A program made the translations under genes and the position numbers. From Dehalococcoidia bacterium (lineage in GTDB: Bacteria > Chloroflexota > Dehalococcoidia > SAR202 > UBA826), in the NCBI GenBank assembly GCA_012965485.1, contig DTSF01000297.1:1-7580 (forward strand): DNA of 7,580 nt. The letters are read 5' to 3'. Within the stretch, counting starts at the first letter, position 1, and every line of letters begins with the position of its first letter. Below the pieces are notes generated by a model. That model saw only the letters and a list, made by a program, of their open reading frames with translations, searched no databases and was not told where the DNA came from. Shown piece after piece: positions 1 through 6,156 of the stretch.

Positions 1-202
1 TTGAGAGGTGCTCCCTCTTCCGGGCGGTGAGTTTTTTACTGTCAGTGACAGAAGAAAGTAGTGAGTCATCGACATCGGAAGGAAATATAACAAACCCGGC
101 TGCTACAGGTCCTGCTAGGCAACCTCTTCCAACTTCATCGACACCACCAACAAAACGATAACCTTGGGAAATTAGTTTCCGTTCGATTTCAAGCGAGGTC
201 AT
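1..202 (-). CDS. rnhB: Ribonuclease HII, N-terminal part (gene runs off the left edge)
   Basis: RNase HII cuts the RNA strand of RNA/DNA hybrids and starts removal of single ribonucleotides misincorporated into DNA. It acts in the cytoplasm. Sixty-seven residues are visible, from the ATG at 202 down to base 2. They contain the family signature GVDEVGRG at residues 20-27, in which D22 and E23 are the first two acidic metal ligands of the DEDD active site. This is followed by LAGPVAA and by DSKKL at 54-58, both conserved in RNase HII and absent from RNase HI. The remaining catalytic aspartates lie outside the window. The start is supported by a GAGGTG ribosome-binding site 9 bases upstream. The gene lies 24 bases after the mnmA stop codon on the same strand, so the two are probably co-transcribed. 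No frameshift or stop is seen in the visible part. Confidence 0.93.
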   Translation of the reverse strand, partial: MTSLEIERKLISQGYRFVGGVDEVGRGCLAGPVAAGFVIFPSDVDDSLLSSVTDSKKLTARKREHLS

Positions 203-211
203 AAAGTATCG

Positions 212-217
212 CACCTC
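212..217 (-). promoter_or_regulatory. Ribosome-binding site of rnhB
   Basis: GAGGTG on the minus strand, 9 bases before the rnhB ATG at 202, in the 24-base gap after mnmA. It fixes the start of the truncated gene and shows that rnhB has its own translation signal. Confidence 0.6.
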
Positions 218-226
218 TAGTCTGAA

Positions 227-1351
227 TTAGAAAACAGCTATAGTCTCATTGTTGTTTTTGATGGGAGAATTCACCGCTAAATCTTCGATGATTCCACCTC
301 CGATCATCTCCTCATCCTGATAAAATACTACGGGCTGGCCGGGAGTTATGGCCCTCTGGGGTTCAACAAATTTTATATCTGCATAACCATCTCGAAGTAC
401 CACCAGAGCCGGTTCTTCATTAGCTTTGTATCTAATTCTTGCTTTCACTTCCATCTTGGAATCAATTTCTACTCTTGAGGTAAAACTCAATTTATTTGCC
501 GTGAAATCAGTCTCCATGAGATCTTCATCCGCACCCAGAACGACTTCATTGCTTTCAGAATTTATCTTTATAACGTACCTAGGTTCGCCATCATTAGAAT
601 TGATCCCCAGTTTACGCCGCTGCCCCACGGTAAAAAATTGAATTCCAGGATGCTCTCCCAAGATGTTTCCGTTGGTATCTATAAAGTTTCCCGTCTTGGG
701 CTTTACTCTTTCTTTGACAAAGTCGCGGTAATTGCCACTTGGTATAAAACAAATCTCCTGACTATCAGGTTTTCCTGCAACCAGTAATCCGGCTTCTTCG
801 GCAAATTTTCTTATATCCGTTTTAGTATATTCTCCAATTGGAAATTTCAGGCGGCTCAATTCTTTTTGAGTGAGGGTATATAACACGTACGATTGGTCTT
901 TGCTTCCATCTATACCTTTCAGTAAATGAAAACTATCATCACCAACTGAAAGTCTTGCGTAGTGACCTGTTGCTATGTAATCAGCCTCAAGAAATAAAGC
1001 CCTTCTTAATAGAAAATCGAACTTGATTTTGTCGTTACATGCCAGACATGGGTGAGGCGTCCTACCTGAATCGTATTCACTGATAAAATAGTCCACCACA
1101 TGTTCCTGGAATTCTTTTTCGAAATTCACGAAGTAGTGGGGTATACCTATCATTTGGCAGACTCGTCTAGCGTCTTCCACATCCTCAACCGAACAACACC
1201 GGTTATTTGATCCGTGGGAATTCTCAGAGTCTTCTGTCCAAAGCCTCAATGTCATACCAACGACGTCATAGCCTTGATCCTTGAGCAATAATGCAGCAAC
1301 GGAAGAATCCACTCCGCCACTCATCGCAACAATTATTTTTTCCTTATTCAT
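227..1351 (-). CDS. mnmA: tRNA-specific 2-thiouridylase MnmA
   Basis: MnmA adenylates and then thiolates uridine 34 of tRNA-Lys, tRNA-Glu and tRNA-Gln, giving the s2U needed for accurate reading of A/G-ending codons. The PP-loop SGGVDSS is at residues 11-17. The ATGHYAR motif is at 127-133, GSKDQSYVLYTL at 149-160, the second cysteine motif DSQEICFIP at 196-204, and FTVGQRRKLGI at 240-250. A C-terminal beta-barrel follows. The catalytic region reads HPCLACN: C105 aligns with the catalytic E. coli C102, and C201 with C199. C102 here replaces the aspartate found in E. coli, giving a PCxxC motif. At 374 residues the length is normal for the family. No SD sequence precedes the ATG, and the gene diverges from rsfS across 79 bases. 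rnhB follows 24 bases downstream. The identification is very secure. Confidence 0.97.
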   Translation of the reverse strand: MNKEKIIVAMSGGVDSSVAALLLKDQGYDVVGMTLRLWTEDSENSHGSNNRCCSVEDVEDARRVCQMIGIPHYFVNFEKEFQEHVVDYFISEYDSGRTPHPCLACNDKIKFDFLLRRALFLEADYIATGHYARLSVGDDSFHLLKGIDGSKDQSYVLYTLTQKELSRLKFPIGEYTKTDIRKFAEEAGLLVAGKPDSQEICFIPSGNYRDFVKERVKPKTGNFIDTNGNILGEHPGIQFFTVGQRRKLGINSNDGEPRYVIKINSESNEVVLGADEDLMETDFTANKLSFTSRVEIDSKMEVKARIRYKANEEPALVVLRDGYADIKFVEPQRAITPGQPVVFYQDEEMIGGGIIEDLAVNSPIKNNNETIAVF

Positions 1352-1415
1352 ACAATTAGGCTAGCACATAAATGGTCAGTTGTTATCTAAAAAAACATCT
1401 TTTGATTAAAGAATA

Positions 1416-1421
1416 TATAAT
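1416..1421 (+). promoter_or_regulatory. Probable -10 element for a leaderless rsfS mRNA
   Basis: A perfect TATAAT lies 9 bases before the rsfS ATG. With the usual 6-8 base distance from -10 to the transcription start, transcription would begin at or within about 3 bases of the ATG, so the mRNA would be leaderless. This agrees with the lack of any purine-rich SD site (the bases before the ATG read TCCACCCTT). No convincing -35 hexamer is found at 16-18 bases. The AT-rich surrounding sequence could produce such a hexamer by chance, so confidence is moderate. Confidence 0.5.
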
Positions 1422-1430
1422 TCCACCCTT

Positions 1431-1868
1431 ATGAAAAACTCAGAAAAAGATAGCGGGTCCACATCGGCTGAATTGGAAGTCGGCCACGCCTCTGATTTAA
1501 AGGAAGGTAATATACAACCTATAGATCCGAGTAGATCTGCTGCTGATTTAGCGGTCAACTCTGCTGCAAATTTCCAAGCCGAGAATATACACCTGCTCGA
1601 CGTGCGAGGCCTAAGTGACTTCACCGATTATTTTGTGATTCTCACCGCTACATCTTCGCGTCATCTAAGGGCAGTCGCATCAGATATTGAGTTCTCATTA
1701 AAATCAGAGGGACACGTTATCCATCACAAAGAAGGAGACCATACCAGCGGCTGGACATTGCTGGACTATGGGAACCTAATCGTCCACCTATTTGCCCCAG
1801 AGTACCGAGAATTCTATGATTTAGAAAGTGCGTGGGCAGAAGCCAAAATATTGAGAATTATTCAATAA
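1431..1868 (+). CDS. rsfS: Ribosomal silencing factor RsfS (Iojap/DUF143 family)
   Basis: RsfS binds ribosomal protein uL14 on the large subunit and blocks subunit joining, lowering translation when nutrients are scarce. The conserved domain spans about residues 36-143, with [14 protein letters not shown] at 57-70, an SSRHLRAVA helix at 75-83, and [21 protein letters not shown] at 101-121 leading into the [10 protein letters not shown] signature. Members are usually about 105-120 residues long. This one has 145 because of a polar, Ser/Glu/Asp-rich N-terminal extension of about 35 residues that looks disordered. The start at 1431 is the only methionine codon in the frame, and a TATAAT just upstream suggests leaderless expression. 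The gene is divergent from mnmA, and its last 11 bases overlap the end of ndk tail to tail. In many bacteria rsfS sits beside nadD, which is not present here. Confidence 0.93.
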   Translation: MKNSEKDSGSTSAELEVGHASDLKEGNIQPIDPSRSAADLAVNSAANFQAENIHLLDVRGLSDFTDYFVILTATSSRHLRAVASDIEFSLKSEGHVIHHKEGDHTSGWTLLDYGNLIVHLFAPEYREFYDLESAWAEAKILRIIQ

Positions 1869-2307
1869 TCCACCGGTCTATGTCTCTGTCATAATCCGTT
1901 ATTTCCGAATCTTCAAAGAATATAGACAATTCCCTTTCCGCTGATTCCAGTGAGTCTGAGCCGTGGATTAAATTCATCCCTATAGTCAAACCATAATCCC
2001 CTCTGATAGTTCCCGGAGCAGCTTCTTTAGGATTTGTCGATCCCATAAGGTTCCTAGCTACTTCCACAGCATTTTCTCCCTCAAGCGCCATGGCAACCAA
2101 TGGTGAAGACGTTATAAATTTAACTAGAGAGTCGAAAAACGGCTTACCAACATGCTCTCCATAATGTTTATTAGCCAGTTCATCACTAACGTGAGCCATT
2201 TTAAGTCCGGCTATCCTAAGTCCCTTACGTTCAAGCCTACCTATAATTTCACCGACCAATCCTCTCTGAACACCATCAGGTTTCACTAATATTAATGTCG
2301 TTTCCAA
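1858..2307 (-). CDS. ndk: Nucleoside diphosphate kinase
   Basis: NDK moves the gamma phosphate of ATP to other (d)NDPs through a phosphohistidine intermediate, balancing cytoplasmic NTP pools. The 149-residue length is typical. It opens with the near-invariant [19 protein letters not shown] at residues 4-22. The nucleotide-binding stretch [18 protein letters not shown] is at 89-106, and the active-site motif NLIHGSDS at 112-119 places the phospho-histidine at H115. The start codon is TTG at 2307. It is favoured by the GAGGA site 7 bases upstream and by the N-terminus, which lines up with the family standard MERTLxxxKPDG. The gene is the last of tsaE-tsaB-ndk. Its first 32 bases overlap the end of tsaB in another frame, suggesting translational coupling. 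Its 3' end overlaps convergent rsfS by 11 bases, leaving no room for a terminator outside coding sequence. Confidence 0.97.
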   Translation of the reverse strand: METTLILVKPDGVQRGLVGEIIGRLERKGLRIAGLKMAHVSDELANKHYGEHVGKPFFDSLVKFITSSPLVAMALEGENAVEVARNLMGSTNPKEAAPGTIRGDYGLTIGMNLIHGSDSLESAERELSIFFEDSEITDYDRDIDRWIIE

Positions 2308-3001
2308 TAGATTTTCCTCGTGGCTTATTTTTTACTGAATTATCTGCCGATTCAATTTGAGCACTTCTTACGTAAATAGGCTCGAGTGAAATTGGATCAT
2401 CAAATTCCCCGCATTCCAATTTACCATAACCTAATTTCATTAAAACCGATGCAGCCCTAGTGGGAGGTACGCTTCTTGCAAATTTTCCACTGATAATATC
2501 TGCGTATTCAGATTCTAAAATGCCTTTGACACCTTCTCCACACACAAACATATCGTCAGTTTTATTAAAATCAATTTGATCATAGTTACGAACGATGATG
2601 TCTTTCTGCTCTACATCACCATCAACATACTTAGCGATATATACCCGCTCCCTACCTGCGGGAACCAGCCCAATTATATTTTGAGATATGCCAAGATAGG
2701 GTTCAACTTCAATATCAGTTGTTGAAATGCCGACAATCGGTATTTCAACCCCGGCGCTCAGTGATTTAGCAACACTCATTCCAACCCTCAAGGCACTAAA
2801 CGCGCCCGGACCCTTCGCTACAAATATTGCCGCCAAATCTTTTACAGAAATTTTCTGTCTATTTAATAAATTCTCTATGGCAGGGGCGAGTTCGACTGAA
2901 TGGTTTCTCTGGGAATGCCAAGTTAACTCTTGTATCAACTCTCCTTTTTCAGAGATTCCAACTGTAGCGTATCGAGTGGAAGTATCTATACATAGTTCCA
3001 T
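2276..3001 (-). CDS. tsaB: t6A tRNA modification protein TsaB
   Basis: TsaB is the inactive ASKHA-fold paralogue of TsaD. It forms the scaffold of the TsaB-TsaD-TsaE complex, which places threonylcarbamoyl on A37 of ANN-decoding tRNAs. The 241-residue protein begins [16 protein letters not shown], the beta-hairpin typical of this fold. It carries [14 protein letters not shown] (residues 33-46), the family motif [15 protein letters not shown] at 62-76 (usually GPGSFTGLRIG), and a YVRSAQIE end motif near residue 210. A polar tail of about 25 residues follows, part of it encoded in the overlap with ndk. The N-terminus is intact. The ATG at 3001 lies 4 bases after the tsaE stop, with a GGGTGA site about 9 bases upstream inside the end of tsaE. 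Neither tsaD nor rimI is adjacent, although they often are in other bacteria. Identification rests on motifs plus the tsaE neighbour. Confidence 0.94.
   Translation of the reverse strand: MELCIDTSTRYATVGISEKGELIQELTWHSQRNHSVELAPAIENLLNRQKISVKDLAAIFVAKGPGAFSALRVGMSVAKSLSAGVEIPIVGISTTDIEVEPYLGISQNIIGLVPAGRERVYIAKYVDGDVEQKDIIVRNYDQIDFNKTDDMFVCGEGVKGILESEYADIISGKFARSVPPTRAASVLMKLGYGKLECGEFDDPISLEPIYVRSAQIESADNSVKNKPRGKSIGNDINISET
2315..2319 (-). promoter_or_regulatory. Ribosome-binding site that sets the TTG start of ndk
   Basis: GAGGA on the minus strand, inside the tsaB coding region, 7 bases before the TTG at 2307. No ATG or GTG in the same frame is better placed, so this site decides the start. 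Confidence 0.65.
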
Positions 3002-3005
3002 TATT

Positions 3006-3482
3006 TTAATTCACCCGGCCCGTAGATCTTGTGATTTCTCCACCTATTTTATCCAAACGATCCGATGGCCATCCGATGTCTATTTTTCTTTGATTCTCAG
3101 AAAGAAAGGAAAAATCGACCGTTAAACTTTTATTTGGGAACGATTTATTCGCCTTGTCAGCCCATTCCACAATACAAACCCCGTCACCATATAAATATTC
3201 GTCAATTTGCATTCTTTCAAGATTTTCAACACCCTCTAATCTATAAAGATCCATATGGTATATCGGAAATTTCGCTTCGTATTCAGTTATCAGTACAAAT
3301 GTGGGGCTCCTAGCAAAATCGTCAGATCCGATGCCTTTAATAATCCCCTGAGTCATTTTTGTTTTCCCGCTCCCCAAATCTCCACTCAGCAATATCACGT
3401 CTCCAGGGCAGATGAATGATCCGATAATTTCGCCTATCTTTATTGTATTTGATTCACTTGTGCTGACTACAGTTAAAGTCAT
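3006..3482 (-). CDS. tsaE: t6A modification ATPase TsaE
   Basis: TsaE is the small P-loop ATPase that drives turnover of the TsaB-TsaD complex making t6A37 in tRNA. The 158-residue protein has Walker A GDLGSGKT at about residues 34-41. This is followed by the switch-like RSPTF motif near 58-62, HMDLYRL near 75-81, and the aromatic-acidic motif CIVEWADK near 103-110, all diagnostic of the family. The length is normal. The ATG at 3482 has AGGAAG only 2 bases upstream, which is unusually close, but there is no better start nearby. The gene heads a minus-strand cluster with tsaB (4-base gap) and ndk. It is divergent from the esterase gene across 73 bases that must hold both promoters, although I found no convincing -35/-10 pair for either direction. 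Confidence 0.96.
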   Translation of the reverse strand: MTLTVVSTSESNTIKIGEIIGSFICPGDVILLSGDLGSGKTKMTQGIIKGIGSDDFARSPTFVLITEYEAKFPIYHMDLYRLEGVENLERMQIDEYLYGDGVCIVEWADKANKSFPNKSLTVDFSFLSENQRKIDIGWPSDRLDKIGGEITRSTGRVN

Positions 3483-3555
3483 AACTTCCTATCACAAAAG
3501 GGTTGATTGAAATAAACTACAACTAACGATATCAAATATATGTGGGGAAAACTCA

Positions 3556-4221
3556 ATGAATTTCGAACAACTAAATGAAACTGCCTTACCAACAGTTATC
3601 GCGACTCCCGACAATTATGATCCCACACACGAATATGGAATGGTGGTGCTGATGCACGGTTTCGGCAGTCATATGGGTGATCTAGCAGGGCTGGCACCGT
3701 TGATTAATAAGGACGATTTTATTTATATCTGCCCAAACGCACCAATACCAATGGACATCGGATTTGGACAGAAAGGTTATGCATGGTACCCCATAGGTGA
3801 AGAAAGCCAACCGGAGGACATTGACAAAGCAGTATTTCAACTACAGCAAACGGTTGATTTCGCTTTTACAAGATACCGGCCAGATCAATCGAACATTTAC
3901 ATTGGGGGGTTTTCACAAGGCGGAATGATGACGATGCATGCAGGCCTTACCCGACCAGATATTTATAAGGGAGCAATAATATTGAGTTCCAGGGTCACCC
4001 AGGTCGACCTTTTAACCGACAGGATTGAAAATTTAGACAAAATGCCAATATTTATGTCGCATGGTACCAATGACATGGTGATATCTATAAAAGATGGACG
4101 TGAGGCCAAGGAGTTGTTGGATGAATATGGCTATCAAATAGATTACCGGGAATACCCAATGGCACATGAAATCAGAGAGGAAACCATATCTGACTTACAA
4201 GATTGGCTCAGCAAAAACTAG
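3556..4221 (+). CDS. Carboxylesterase/phospholipase family alpha/beta hydrolase
   Basis: This is a small serine hydrolase of the bacterial carboxylesterase/lysophospholipase (Abhydrolase_2, acyl-protein-thioesterase-like) group. It is expected in the cytoplasm because no signal peptide is seen. The 221 residues are typical for the family. The oxyanion-hole motif LMHGFGS is at residues 32-38. The nucleophile elbow GFSQGG gives S120, SHGTND gives the acid D173, and the general base is H204 in MAHEI. NAPIP near 61-65 and the GYAWYPI segment are also family features. The true substrate cannot be read from sequence: short-chain esters, lysolipids and lactones are all possible. The start has a GGGGA site 7 bases upstream. 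The dehydrogenase gene follows after 32 bases, so the pair probably forms an operon, divergent from tsaE. Confidence 0.9.
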   Translation: MNFEQLNETALPTVIATPDNYDPTHEYGMVVLMHGFGSHMGDLAGLAPLINKDDFIYICPNAPIPMDIGFGQKGYAWYPIGEESQPEDIDKAVFQLQQTVDFAFTRYRPDQSNIYIGGFSQGGMMTMHAGLTRPDIYKGAIILSSRVTQVDLLTDRIENLDKMPIFMSHGTNDMVISIKDGREAKELLDEYGYQIDYREYPMAHEIREETISDLQDWLSKN

Positions 4222-4242
4222 ATAAAGTAATTTCGATCTGAT

Positions 4243-4248
4243 AGGGAG
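4243..4248 (+). promoter_or_regulatory. Ribosome-binding site of the dehydrogenase gene
   Basis: AGGGAG, 5 bases before the ATG at 4254. Another ATG begins at 4250 but is out of frame, so this spacing supports 4254 as the real start. Confidence 0.6.
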
Positions 4249-4253
4249 CATGT

Positions 4254-5285
4254 ATGAAAGCGGCGTTTTATAACGGAAACGGTGAAATGGAAATAAAAGA
4301 GCATCCTGAGCCAACTCCCGAAAGCGGGGATGCAATCATTCAGGTCCGGGCGACTGGAATATGTGGCTCTGACTTGCTTATGAACAATGACAAGGAAGAG
4401 GCAGATGAACTCCCTACCGGCCATGAAGTCGCCGGTCAAATAGTCGAAGTAGGGTCCGAGGTCGATAGAAACCTTATAGGGCAAAGAGTAGCTATCGAGA
4501 CTATCGGGCAGGGAAGGGCCTGTTCAACGTGTTGGTACTGCCGAATGGGGCAATATCGGCAATGTCAGAACATGGCAGTCGTAGAAGGAGGTGGATTTGC
4601 AGAATTTATCAGACGAAAAGCAATAGGCTGCTATCAAATAGGAGAGGCTATGACATGGGAAGAAGGAGCGCTGGTGGAACCACTGGCAGTATCCATACAT
4701 GGAATCAGGCGAGGACTGATGAGCGGGGCAGAAACTGTTGCCATTCTGGGTTCTGGAACTATAGGGCTGACTGCTGTTGTTGCGGCAAGACAACTCGGTG
4801 CCGGAAAAATTTTTGTTACAGCCCGTCATAAACAGCAGGCTAATATGGCTTTAGCCCTAGGGGCAGATTATGCATGCGACCCGTCTGACGGAGATTTTGA
4901 AAAGTTGATAATGGAAAACACAAAGGGAAGAGGCGCTGATCTTACAGTAGAAACTGTTGGAGGAAAGAGTAACGCCACATTGACACAATCGGTGGCCTCT
5001 ACTCGAATGCAAGGGAGAATCGTGATATTAGGTGGATTTAGAGCACCTTTAGAATTTGACTGGCTTCAGCCACTTCTAAAGGAACAATCGTTTATATTTT
5101 CCTCGTGCTATGGTGTACTGAACGGCTACCATGACTACGAAATGGCAATTGAACTTCTATCACAAGACTCGAGCAAATTACACGAAATAGTTACACATAA
5201 ATATTCTCTTGATGATATTCAGAAAGGATTTGAATGCGCCTATGACAAAACTACAGGGTCAATAAAAGTTCAAATTCACCAATAA
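4254..5285 (+). CDS. Zinc-dependent medium-chain alcohol/polyol dehydrogenase
   Basis: This is an MDR-superfamily oxidoreductase that interconverts an alcohol or polyol and its carbonyl with NAD(P). It resembles the threonine/sorbitol/glucose dehydrogenase branch. Catalytic-zinc residues appear to be C37 (GICGSD), H57-E58 (TGHEVAG) and E142 (VEPLAV). The structural zinc lobe has four cysteines, C90, C93, C96 and C104. The Rossmann motif GSGTIG is at 166-171. The end of the second beta strand reads VTARHK, with no acidic residue and with R191 where NAD-specific members usually have Asp/Glu, which hints at NADP preference. At 343 residues the length is full. It is the second gene of a probable operon with the upstream hydrolase and converges on the zinc-ribbon gene 27 bases further on. 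The substrate is not determinable, so no gene symbol is given. Confidence 0.92.
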   Translation: MKAAFYNGNGEMEIKEHPEPTPESGDAIIQVRATGICGSDLLMNNDKEEADELPTGHEVAGQIVEVGSEVDRNLIGQRVAIETIGQGRACSTCWYCRMGQYRQCQNMAVVEGGGFAEFIRRKAIGCYQIGEAMTWEEGALVEPLAVSIHGIRRGLMSGAETVAILGSGTIGLTAVVAARQLGAGKIFVTARHKQQANMALALGADYACDPSDGDFEKLIMENTKGRGADLTVETVGGKSNATLTQSVASTRMQGRIVILGGFRAPLEFDWLQPLLKEQSFIFSSCYGVLNGYHDYEMAIELLSQDSSKLHEIVTHKYSLDDIQKGFECAYDKTTGSIKVQIHQ

Positions 5286-5305
5286 TAATCTCTAAAAGTT
5301 ATTAT
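5282..5305. terminator. Possible weak AT-only hairpin at the convergent junction
   Basis: ATAATAA (5282-5288) and TTATTAT (5299-5305) form a perfect 7-base inverted repeat with a 10-base loop, beginning inside the dehydrogenase stop region. A stem with no G/C pair and no clean T-tract is a poor terminator. It is listed because it sits exactly where the plus- and minus-strand transcripts must end. Confidence 0.25.
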
Positions 5306-5312
5306 AGATATT

Positions 5313-6128
5313 CTAGAATGCCCTAGGGGCTGAAAGAATATGATTAGCAATCCTCTGAATAGTTTCCCAGTCTTCGCTGGTCGGCGCGAATTTCCTATCA
5401 GAAGTCAATGTCCAACCTTGAAATCCTTCTGACTGGCTTTTAATTTCTAGGTTGCCAATCTTTTTTGACAATTCCTTGATGGCAGTGTCCTGAGATAGTA
5501 TGTTTATAAGACCGCTAACACCGTCATCCCCCTTCCAAATGACGTCAACTACCTTACCGAATAAAGGAAAAGCTTTTTTTCTAACGGTCTTTATTCCAAT
5601 TTTTTGGATAGCTGAGCCATCGCCATCAAAAGGTATCCCCATCACAACCCACCATTTCGGAGGACTATCTTTACTCCGGTCTCTCTTCAAAATGCTAATC
5701 CATTTTATTGGCCCCTCTGCGATGTCTATAACCCCCAAGGACCTTTGATACCAGGAATTTTCTACCTTTTCTTCTGCTCGGCCCCGTACGCCCATTTGTG
5801 CCTTAACTTTGGCAAAATCGGTTAGATACGAAGTTAATTCATCCCTAGATTTATCCCTGAGTTTTTCTTTCAAACCTTTAGAATCTTCCTCATCCTTGAA
5901 GATATTGCCACAGGAAATACAAAAACTATTTCCCATGAGATTATTCTCTCCACATTTAGGACATATGATGTCCTTCTCAGGCACATCATTGGGATTAACA
6001 ACATCCGTGGATGTGTTTCCTATATCGGAATTTGCAGAATCTAACAAATGGAAAAGTTCACTTCCACATTGGACACAGAAGGAAATATCTTCATTATTGG
6101 AGTGACCACAATTTTCGCATCGAAGCAT
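5313..6128 (-). CDS. Double zinc-ribbon protein with unknown C-terminal region
   Basis: I do not recognise this 271-residue protein as a named family. Two N-terminal zinc ribbons are clear. C4, C7, C18, C21 and C56, C59, C70, C73 share the spacing CxxC-x10-CxxC and the pattern CxxCG...FCxxCG, so each should bind one zinc. A polar linker separates them. Residues 77-125 are rich in Lys, Glu and Asp and probably helical. From about residue 128 to the end is a mixed alpha/beta-looking region (SWYQRSLGVIDIA, KWWVVMGIPFDGDG, GKVVDVIWKG, GLINILSQDTAIKELSKKI) ending in a helix, EDWETIQRIANHIL. There is no signal peptide or membrane segment, so it should be cytoplasmic. The ATG at 6128 has only a weak AGAGAG site 9 bases upstream. 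It lies 28 bases after the dehydratase stop on the same strand, so co-transcription is likely. The function is unknown. Paired ribbons of this kind often serve protein or nucleic-acid contact. Confidence 0.82.
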   Translation of the reverse strand: MLRCENCGHSNNEDISFCVQCGSELFHLLDSANSDIGNTSTDVVNPNDVPEKDIICPKCGENNLMGNSFCISCGNIFKDEEDSKGLKEKLRDKSRDELTSYLTDFAKVKAQMGVRGRAEEKVENSWYQRSLGVIDIAEGPIKWISILKRDRSKDSPPKWWVVMGIPFDGDGSAIQKIGIKTVRKKAFPLFGKVVDVIWKGDDGVSGLINILSQDTAIKELSKKIGNLEIKSQSEGFQGWTLTSDRKFAPTSEDWETIQRIANHILSAPRAF

Positions 6129-6156
6129 TCTGTATGGCTCTCTGTACTAGGTCTAT

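Noticed and set aside
3060..3078. Direct repeat ATCCGATG x2 separated by 3 bases
   Set aside because: It lies in the tsaE coding region, is only 8 bases long with two copies, and is readily explained by chance.
2727..3125. Plus-strand open frame of 132 codons opposite tsaB and the end of tsaE
   Set aside because: It spans the junction of two well-identified minus-strand genes, has no family motif and no good ribosome-binding site.
3483..3555. Paired -35/-10 promoters between tsaE and the hydrolase gene
   Set aside because: TTGATT (3503-3508) on the plus strand and TTGATA on the minus strand resemble -35 boxes, but no hexamer at 16-18 bases matches a -10 by more than three bases. Promoters must be here, but their positions cannot be called.
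4524..4831. Open frames of about 100 codons on both strands inside the dehydrogenase gene
   Set aside because: Both overlap the zinc-binding and Rossmann coding region, which is intact in the main frame. They show odd composition (runs of Ser, Arg and Cys) typical of shadow frames.
5500..6105. Two plus-strand open frames (5500-5748 and 5809-6105) opposite the zinc-ribbon gene
   Set aside because: The minus-strand frame has two perfectly spaced zinc ribbons and a good context. The plus-strand products look like reverse-strand noise without motifs.
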